Shown piece after piece: positions 57,655 to 64,000 of a stretch of DNA of 64,000 bases (position 1 is the first letter of the stretch; each line of letters begins with the position of its first letter). The stretch is from Paragonimus skrjabini miyazakii (lineage: Eukaryota > Platyhelminthes > Trematoda > Plagiorchiida > Troglotrematidae). Under the pieces are notes generated by a model. That model was given only the letters and a program-made list of their open reading frames with translations, did not search any database and was not told the DNA's origin. Both the position numbers and the translations under genes were made by a program. The stretch lies in NCBI GenBank assembly GCA_014338405.1, contig JTDE01000033.1, positions 364,556-428,555 of the forward strand, in the 5' to 3' direction.

Positions 57655-58765
57655 ATTCACCAAGTCAGCAATATGACCAGATCTTGTGAAGTGTCGTGAT
57701 GTGAATGAACTTGCCTTAATGCTCTCACTTTCTGTTTTAACGGTATATGGCGTTCTGGTGCACACCAACCAGTNNNNNNNNNNNNNNNNNNNNNNNNNNN
57801 NNNNNNNNNNNNNNNNNNNNNNNNNNNNNNNNNNNNNNNNNNNNNNNNNNNNNNNNNNNNNNNNNNNNNNNNNNNNNNNNNNNNNNNNNNNNNNNNNNNN
57901 NNNNNNNNNNNNNNNNNNNNNNNNNNNNNNNNNNNNNNNNNNNNNNNNNNNNNNNNNNNNNNNNNNNNNNNNNNNNNNNNNNNNNNNNNNNNNNNNNNNN
58001 NNNNNNNNNNNNNNNNNNNNNNNNNNNNNNNNNNNNNNNNNNNNNNNNNNNNNNNNNNNNNNNNNNNNNNNNNNNNNNNNNNNNNNNNNNNNNNNNNNNN
58101 NNNNNNNNNNNNNNNNNNNNNNNNNNNNNNNNNNNNNNNNNNNNNNNNNNNNNNNNNNNNNNNNNNNNNNNNNNNNNNNNNNNNNNNNNNNNNNNNNNNN
58201 NNNNNNNNNNNNNNNNNNNNNNNNNNNNNNNNNNNNNNNNNNNNNNNNNNNNNNNNNNNNNNNNNNNNNNNNNNNNNNNNNNNNNNNNNNNNNNNNNNNN
58301 NNNNNNNNNNNNNNNNNNNNNNNNNNNNNNNNNNNNNNNNNNNNNNNNNNNNNNNNNNNNNNNNNNNNNNNNNNNNNNNNNNNNNNNNNNNNNNNNNNNN
58401 NNNNNNNNNNNNNNNNNNNNNNNNNNNNNNNNNNNNNNNNNNNNNNNNNNNNNNNNNNNNNNNNNNNNNNNNNNNNNNNNNNNNNNNNNNNNNNNNNNNN
58501 NNNNNNNNNNNNNNNNNNNNNNNNNNNNNNNNNNNNNNNNNNNNNNNNNNNNNNNNNNNNNNNNNNNNNNNNNNNNNNNNNNNNNNNNNNNNNNNNNNNN
58601 NNNNNNNNNNNNNNNNNNNNNNNNNNNNNNNNNNNNNNNNNNNNNNNNNNNNNNNNNNNNNNNNNNNNNNNNNNNNNNNNNNNNNNNNNNNNNNNNNNNN
58701 NNNGAGTAAACGAAATGTTAACATCTCGCGACGTATGTCTTCTATCGTTATTGGTGAATTGGATC
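57655..58765 (-). mobile_element. Penelope-like element interrupted by assembly gap
   Basis: Left of the gap (57655-57773) the minus frame reads WLVCTRTPY then ESIKASSFTSRHFTRSGHIA, which fits the PLE C-terminal block (WL, then SSIAKHL, then TGH). Right of the gap (58704 onward, plus strand) the sequence GAGTAAAC, GAAA, ATGTTAACATC, TCGCGACG is the PLE 3'-end hammerhead motif in the opposite sense. So a coding part pointing left and a 3' end pointing right enclose 930 missing bases, consistent with the inverted layout at 24292-25908. The gap hides the middle. Confidence 0.55.
57774..58703. other. Assembly gap of 930 N
   Basis: A run of 930 N, probably a size-estimated scaffold gap. It falls inside a PLE, as expected where inverted repeats defeat assembly. 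Frames reported across it are meaningless. Confidence 0.98.
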
Positions 58766-58769
58766 AAGG

Positions 58770-59240
58770 GAACGCAGTGTTTTAAATTATCAGTTTGTTT
58801 ATTTCTGTGTGAATCTTAAGAGTCCAGGAAACGATTTAGAAGAGTCTAAAATAAGAAATTGAACATACTATTGATAGAAAATAAAATATCTTTCCATCCA
58901 CATTAGAGGCTGAAATTTGCTAGACTTTCTGGCAGTTTGCATTAAATCACGCTTAAAACTATGTCAAGTGGCGGTGGGCAAAGGCGACAATTCATTCATT
59001 CATAGTCAGTTTCTGGATAAATTAGTCAGCTTGTTTGTTATGTTATGGGGTAATCCGAAACCATAACTGTTCTGTTTCGAAGCAGTGTATATCGATCATC
59101 TCCATCTGACTCCAAATGTGTATGATCTGTTGATTCAGATAGTCTTTCCGCCACAAGATTGCAGATACTCGCTAATATGGTACAAATCTCGGGAATGATC
59201 GTTTCTTATGTTGTTGCTATTCATATATTGTATATATCTA
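58770..59240. other. Unassigned sequence
   Basis: Nothing recognised. Confidence 0.4.
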
Positions 59241-59244
59241 TTTA

Positions 59245-59295
59245 CTTCCCGCTACGAACGATATGATCACACCTCGCGATCTGTGTATTCTTCCA
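59245..59295 (+). repeat. Diverged copy of PLE 3'-end motif
   Basis: ACGATATGATCACACCTCGCGATCTG and the following TGTATTCTTCC align with the PLE 3' motif at 58710-58745 and 42808-42840 (ATGTTAACATC, TCGCGA, TATGTCTTC). The CTGATGA part is not visible. It is about 500 bp from the previous copy in the same sense. Confidence 0.35.
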
Positions 59296-59299
59296 GTAT

Positions 59300-59690
59300 T
59301 TATGAACAGAGTCAGTAGATTTAGGCTTCCGTTTAATCAAGTCGTTCTTACTTTTCACCTAATAACTTTGAAGGCCAAAGCCAAAGTACAAAGTCAGTGC
59401 ACCAAAGCCATCAGAGGTCAGGGGAGTAACGTGGGGAACGAGGCCACTAACGTCAGGACTGACATAACATGTGCACTATCGAAAAATTATCAGGCTGTGA
59501 ATAGTTAAACATTACTGAAGAAAGAAATAAGATGGCTGAAAGACGTGAGCGTTGAGGATTAAATTTGTTTCCTGTTCCACTGTTAGATTTGCAGTGCTTT
59601 GGTCAGTGGGAATAAACATGCGGAATAAACAACAGTTGTTGACTACCTAATCTGAAGCTTATACATTGCAAATTTTCTGATTTAAATCGC
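59300..59690. other. Unassigned sequence
   Basis: A plus frame (59263-59508) partly covers this stretch but overlaps the PLE relic and shows no domain. Confidence 0.35.
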
Positions 59691-59696
59691 TTAATA

Positions 59697-59726
59697 AAGG
59701 CTCTCCGAGAGGGTCGAAACGTTACG
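59697..59726 (+). ncRNA. Hairpin followed by CGAAACGTT, possible hammerhead relic
   Basis: GCTCTCCGAGAGGGT forms a small hairpin (CTCT/AGAG) followed by CGAAACGTTACG. The order stem, GAAACGTT repeats that seen at 25844-25870 and 53325-53348. No CTGATGA is seen upstream, so it is at best a 3' half. Confidence 0.25.
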
Positions 59727-59827
59727 AAACCGATAACTCTTTTGGTTTTTAACTCGTTTTGGCTCGACCAAGCAAATACTTAATTGACCCACATAACTTG
59801 ACTAAAATCTTAGACCCGATATCTCAC

Positions 59828-59987
59828 TTTTATAGAGTAAATTCCAGACGATTTCTATTAGTCGACGCAGGTAGTGTTCCATGATCCCAAGATCAGAAAT
59901 TCCAAGTGGTTTGTAAGACTTGGAGTGCGTTAAACTCAGCGAATCTACAACGGGGTCGATAGAATGGTATTCGGAAAGTATGGTTTG
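59828..59987 (-). CDS. Candidate internal exon, 53 codons
   Basis: The minus strand has acceptor GTTGAGTTTTCAG (AG at 59989-59988) and donor AAAA/GTGAGA (59827-59822). Between them a frame is open, starting in phase 0 and ending with one extra base. The peptide opens QTILSEYHSIDPVVDSL, has KPLGISDLGIMEHYLRRLIE in the middle and ends IVWNLLYK, an amphipathic helix-rich stretch. The phase on exit (one base) matches the entry phase of the exon candidate at 36895-37128, so the two could belong to one gene with a very long intron, though intervening exons may be missing. Family not recognised. Confidence 0.5.
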
Positions 59988-59989
59988 CT

Positions 59990-61085
59990 GAAAACTCAAC
60001 TCAGGTGATCAGTTGGTGTGTGATTCCTACAGCTATACGTTATCACATTGCTTTATCTAGCATGATAGCGAAAGTTTTATGAAGCACCCAACGCGCTCAA
60101 AGATAGCCCAATATGAATAAATTTAGTGTATAGGTGCATTCTTCTGCTGCCTGTTCAAACTTCTTATAAGTTACCTCAACGTTGTTTGCCGGGAAGCAAT
60201 ATATAATCGCGTATAAACTAAAAACTTTCAGGTTGAGCAAGCTTAATTAACAGCCGTTGTAGCGACCAAGGTTCGAACACACAACTCTGGGACTTATAGT
60301 CAACTGCCTTCTTGGTGAACTAAAAAAATATTTATTCAAACTGTTGGGCTTGATTTATAAATTGAACGTTACATGTTCAGCCGGCTGCGATTGAAAACTT
60401 GCTCCGAAACTGAGTTCATTTCTTGTCAAAGGTTTTCAGTTGTGCATGCTATTGTTACGAATATAATGCTGTACCACAATAATCAGCTATAAAAATAACT
60501 GCAGCTGATAACTTCTCAAAGCACTGTACGTCATATATTATTCTTTAAAGCCATTAATTACATTAGACAACAGTCATAAATCTCATCACCATGGAATGCA
60601 GTACATTAGTCGTTCACTTTGGTGCCTAGTCGCAATGCAACCGTGTGGTATAAACGGTTTCAAACTAGGAAGTTAAAATTTCTAGAAAGTGGAAGGGAAA
60701 GAGTAGAATCTTCAAAACCATATGACATCTCTCTGTCTAACAATGAATTCAGTGGGTCGTTAGTTTGTGCCTTTATTAAACAAAACCAAACGCGGCACAT
60801 TTTTATCCGATAACTTGGAGCTTAAGTAACGTACAAATCGCTGGAAACATCAGAAGATTGTACTTGGCCCCGCTAAGCCGCAAATTTTTCTTTTACCTGT
60901 GAAGTTGACTGCTTTTGCTGGTTATAAGTGGCATCTGTGATTTTGTTATACATATCACAATCTTGCAAACGCAAAAGATAAACATTAATTAATGAGCCAA
61001 TTAAACAGTATCACCAGTAAGTAACATAGTGTAGCGAAAAGGCGTCCAATAAAGCACAATCTTTATTGTCCAACTCGCTAGTTCA
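59990..61085. other. Mostly unassigned sequence
   Basis: A weak tRNA-like B box (GTTCGAACC sense on the minus strand, about 60270-60279) was seen but its arms do not pair. Nothing else recognised. Confidence 0.35.
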
Positions 61086-61089
61086 CATG

Positions 61090-61570
61090 CTTCGCGCGCG
61101 CTCGCGTTTATGAGTCAGCATTCCAGTCCACAACACCCCCAAGTTTCCGTTCACACGTCGTGTGCACTTCTACCTGGTTTAGGTGTGTGATTGGCGTCTT
61201 CTACCCGGGGGTTTTCTGCCTGCTATTCCTCACCCGTTGATCCGATTTCGTTGAGCAATAGCTTGTCCGATCGCTCGTGCTGCCCTCTGTCTATCTACTG
61301 TAGGCTTTGAACGTACTCTACAGCCGTATCGAGATATTCCTGAGAATGTTGGAATAATCACGCCTTCAATTTGGTAATTCATTCTATTTCGGCTGCCACG
61401 TCTCGCCCGTTGGTCCAATCCGGTCGAGCGATGATTTATCCGGTCGCCCACGCCGTTCTCCATCCAATCACCGTGAGTTTTTGAACGCACCTCCCCCCTG
61501 TGTTGGGGGTATTCCTCCGAGAGCTGGAATGCTCGCACTTCCTGCCTGACAATCCCCCACAATAGGGCAT
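61090..61570. repeat. GC-rich island with diverged tandem duplication
   Basis: Two related units start at about 61231 (CACCCGTTGATCCGATTTCG) and 61405 (CGCCCGTTGGTCCAATCCGG), offset 174 bp. Each is followed by similar GAGCAATAG/GAGCGATGA, GTCCGATCGC/ATCCGGTCGC and TTTGAACGTACTC/TTTGAACGCACCTC. The minus strand stays open across both for 116 codons (61230-61580) and the peptide repeats too (VRSKTHGDWM / VRSKPTVDRQ, then DRINHRSTGLDQ / QAIAQRNRING). The start has CGCGCGCGCTCGCG. It may be a piece of a transposon or satellite that was not recognised. Confidence 0.5.
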
Positions 61571-61599
61571 CGTACTTCACATTAGACTACTCATCACAA

Positions 61600-62068
61600 C
61601 TAGAATCAAGTGGTTCTACTCCTACTCGTCACATCACTTTTCAACTGCAATCGGACGGGGAAAGTTGAGTCATACTGAGAGAAACAAATGTCTACAAAGT
61701 AAAATGTACAATGTCGTTAGACTAACATCTTTGTCCACCAAATTTTGATGACATTTTTGTAACGTGTGTTGAAAGGAATTTGACACAATCTAGATCGTTC
61801 ATCTGCGGTTTTACATTGTTCCGCCGAAATAAATGTCTACGGGAAGATTGTACAGCCCACTGACACAAACTTTTGTATGAACAAAATTGCGCGTCAAAAG
61901 GAGATGTACTTCCGGTTTGACAAGCTGTCACGATGTGCTCAGAACCATCGAAATGCAAACAAATGTGTGATGAAACAGCCTCGTTTTCATATCGTCAAGG
62001 TAAAAGACGAGAATTTGAGAGTGAGAATAATGTGATGTAAATTCCAACAATGAAACACCATTAACTTT
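61600..62068. other. Unassigned sequence
   Basis: A 78-codon minus frame (61722-61958) without recognised features. Confidence 0.35.
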
Positions 62069-62545
62069 CTATTTTTTAAACTGGTTTAACCAATCGAAAT
62101 GATGCGAAAGAGCTGCACGAATTAAACACAGCTTAAATATAAATAAATTACTAAAATTGGCTATAAGGACTAGAAATTGTTGACTTCTTTTCAGTGACCG
62201 AATTTTTCCGATTATGCGGTTAGCTTTCAAATATCGGTAATCACACAATCCATAGTGTTCTGCATGATCTTTGCAGGAAGAAGACAAACAAACTGTAGGA
62301 AAACAGGGTCGTTTTGTCAAAACGTGATGTGGTGGTTCACAATGGATTTCAAAACTCAGTCTGCGTAGAACATGTGTATGCATTCGACATTTCTGCAGAA
62401 CATAACCTCTTGTAATGCCATGAAGACGGTATGCAACATTGACTAATAAAATTTCTTGCTTTAAAAAACCGGTAAAAGCAATGTTTATTTTTAGACGATT
62501 GTCAACTAACAAATATCTTTCAGTTGACATGAAATAATTATTCAT
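62069..62545 (-). CDS. Longest gap-free ORF, 158 codons, unknown
   Basis: An ATG-initiated minus frame, the longest open frame in the window that does not cross an N run. The peptide begins MNNYFMSTERYLLVDNRLK, is Cys/His-rich in the middle (CRMHTHVLRRLSFEIHCEPP, CLSSSCKDHAEHYGLC) and basic and hydrophobic at the end (LIANFSNLFIFKLCLI). A second minus frame (62612-62860) lies 66 bp upstream. No domain was recognised, and at this AT content a 158-codon frame is uncommon but possible by chance. An acceptor-like TTTTTTAAAG lies inside it. Confidence 0.2.
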   Translation of the reverse strand: MNNYFMSTERYLLVDNRLKINIAFTGFLKQEILLVNVAYRLHGITRGYVLQKCRMHTHVLRRLSFEIHCEPPHHVLTKRPCFPTVCLSSSCKDHAEHYGLCDYRYLKANRIIGKIRSLKRSQQFLVLIANFSNLFIFKLCLIRAALSHHFDWLNQFKK

Positions 62546-62864
62546 TTGCCAAAATACAGGGGTCTGTTTGTTGAACGATTGGGGTGCATGCGTAGGTAGT
62601 ACATATATTGATTAGTCGGTGGCCTTCGGAGATTCATCAGCATGTATGGTGAGGCAAACCGAAAATGTGTGCAGTTGCTGGAAACCACAAAGAACGCCTC
62701 TGAATTTTGAAAAATATGTCAAAACTATTGAACCAGACCGTCTTTTCCAGATGTTTTGTGTTCCTTCAGTCGAATAAGTCAATTCGAACGTAAAACCGTC
62801 AAAAATTGGATAGAACTTGTCAGTCCAAGCATTTTTCACACTTGAATAATTTTGGGGCATGTAA

Positions 62865-63310
62865 TGAATTCACTCTCTTTTTCGATCAACAAGGCCCAAA
62901 GAATGTACATGCAAAATACTCTGCGAGACAAAGTAAACTTTCCTTCTTGAAACTTTGAATGAATAGGAGTATGCCAGCATACTACTTATAATTGTTGAGG
63001 AATATTTCGTATATATCTGAGGTGTTTATAAACACCTGATGAGAATGACCAAAAACAAAGTTGTGTACCGTTGACCTCACATGAATTCTACGTGTGCTTA
63101 TGTAGGTTTACAATAATTACTAACATTGTGAAGGAACCAGGATTGAGTTGAAAACTTACAACTGTTTAAATTAAATTCTGGTGATAATGAGAGATACTCA
63201 ATGCATCCGAAATTTCGATTCACATAGAAAAAGCAGAAATTATGGATTATTTAAAAGTGCACTGGACTCACCATTCGTTTTTAACTAGAGCATCTCAATA
63301 AGGCCTATTC
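62865..63310. other. Unassigned sequence
   Basis: Nothing recognised. Confidence 0.4.
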
Positions 63311-63315
63311 TTGAG

Positions 63316-63420
63316 GCGGTCGTGAATTGAACATTGGACGCTGTTTCATGAGTCAACCGTATTGGCCATTTCATGGTTGACTTCATATCCGGCAAGGCCG
63401 AGTTATCGCGCATAAGCAAC
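63316..63420 (-). mobile_element. Decayed SINE head
   Basis: GGTCGTGAATTGAACATTGG, then CTGTTTCATGAGTCAACCG, GGTTGACTTCATATCCGGC and GGCCGAGTTATCG follow, in order, the SINE B box, loop, A-box edge and leader on the minus strand. The body and ribozyme are absent. Confidence 0.5.
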
Positions 63421-63424
63421 ACAT

Positions 63425-64000
63425 TTGGTTTCAAATAAAAGTTGGATTACCTAGCCACCTTCAGAGTATACATTTTATCCGTCATGTTAACCCCAGTTGA
63501 TAGTCCAATGGTTAGAAATCCTTCATAATCTGATATCGCAAAAAATCATCGAAATTCTAAACAGGTAGTTCGAATACTGACAAGTAGTCTGTCGTTTTGT
63601 TTGATGACACTTGAACAACTGTTTGTGCAAAATATTTGAACGGGTGATTTACGTCAACGTGAGGGGAAGTGTAGTCTAAGTACTACTTCTGAAAGAGATT
63701 AGTTTAAGCTTTAACTTGAATGGGGGATCTGCGATGAAGTACGAGTGATGCTTAATTTATGTCATCCCAAATCTACTATTGCTTGTCAATAATGTTAAAA
63801 AAACATGAGAAAGTGACATCTGAACCATCGCAAAATGAACAATTCAGAATAATTTTAATTGGGGAGCATAATGTTGGATTTTACCCCCAACTTATGCAGA
63901 CTAGAGTATTGAGTCGAGGCTACATCCCTCATATTTGCTGCGGTCTACGGGGCGTTTTCTCGACATAGGAGGGAAGACAACACAGTTCACAATGAGGAAA
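63425..64000. other. Unassigned sequence
   Basis: A short plus frame (63759-63968) of unknown meaning; nothing else recognised. Confidence 0.4.

Noticed and set aside
57652..58819. Frames of 320-377 codons
   Set aside because: They run through the 930 N; apart from the PLE fragment at 57655-57773 they contain no information.
60250..60320. tRNA-like stretch with B box GTTCGAACC on the minus strand
   Set aside because: The T stem, anticodon stem and acceptor arms do not pair; a B-box string alone is not enough.
61180..61215. ATTGGCGTC followed by CCCGGGGG as a retrotransposon primer-binding site
   Set aside because: No LTR pair, polypurine tract or gag-pol frame was seen around it.
62750..62860. 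Plus-strand acceptor TTTGTGTTCCTTCAG with short frame RISQFERKTVKNW
   Set aside because: Only about 25 codons and it overlaps an equally plausible minus frame; not supported enough.
1..64000. CRISPR arrays, operons, prophage or plasmid functions
   Set aside because: No spaced direct repeats, no packed genes and no bacterial motifs; the DNA is eukaryotic.

Overview
This is animal nuclear DNA and shows no bacterial organisation. It is AT-rich, has no long ORF, no operons and no ribosome-binding sites, and contains two assembly gaps (46013-46112, exactly 100 N; 57774-58703, 930 N). The repeat content suggests a parasitic flatworm, most likely a trematode: a tRNA-headed SINE with an internal hammerhead ribozyme (the design of the schistosome Sm-alpha family), several Penelope-like elements (PLEs) with GIY-YIG C-termini, and a LINE endonuclease scrap. 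The species assignment is inference only.

Layout. SINE copies, whole or decayed, lie near 1645-2009, 2086-2437, 5101-5554, 12121-12612, 14906-15215, 20118-20235, 20729-21050, 21713-21870, 28732-28960, 39861-39955, 50018-50310 and 63316-63420. Three copies keep every hammerhead core base (about 1728-1772, 2284-2328 and 50098-50142); the others are broken in different ways. PLE pieces lie at 24292-25908, 31990-32200, 34720-35099, 38670-39570, 42808-43630 and 57655-58765, all with coding sense on the minus strand. The first is enclosed by inverted arms of about 340 bp that carry a decayed hammerhead. Three others carry a second hammerhead-like motif at the 3' end.

Genes. No complete gene is visible. 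Several segments look like exons because an open frame coincides with good splice sites. On the minus strand these are 59828-59987, 54519-54634, 36895-37128 and 16749-17042 (terminal); they could belong to one or more genes with very long introns. On the plus strand they are 3012-3245 (two membrane helices, stop, AATAAA) and 27243-27526. A damaged Rab-type GTPase fragment lies at 52164-52355. None of the exon candidates except the Rab fragment was recognised.

How the parts fit. The most interesting signal is architectural. Several SINE loci and at least one PLE are built the same way: two copies head to head with both 3' ends facing outward, in one case inside a clear 17-bp target-site duplication. 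Both families also carry hammerheads with very short or palindromic stem III. This suggests, as inference, that the SINE is mobilised by the PLE machinery, with reverse transcription primed from both sides of the target break.
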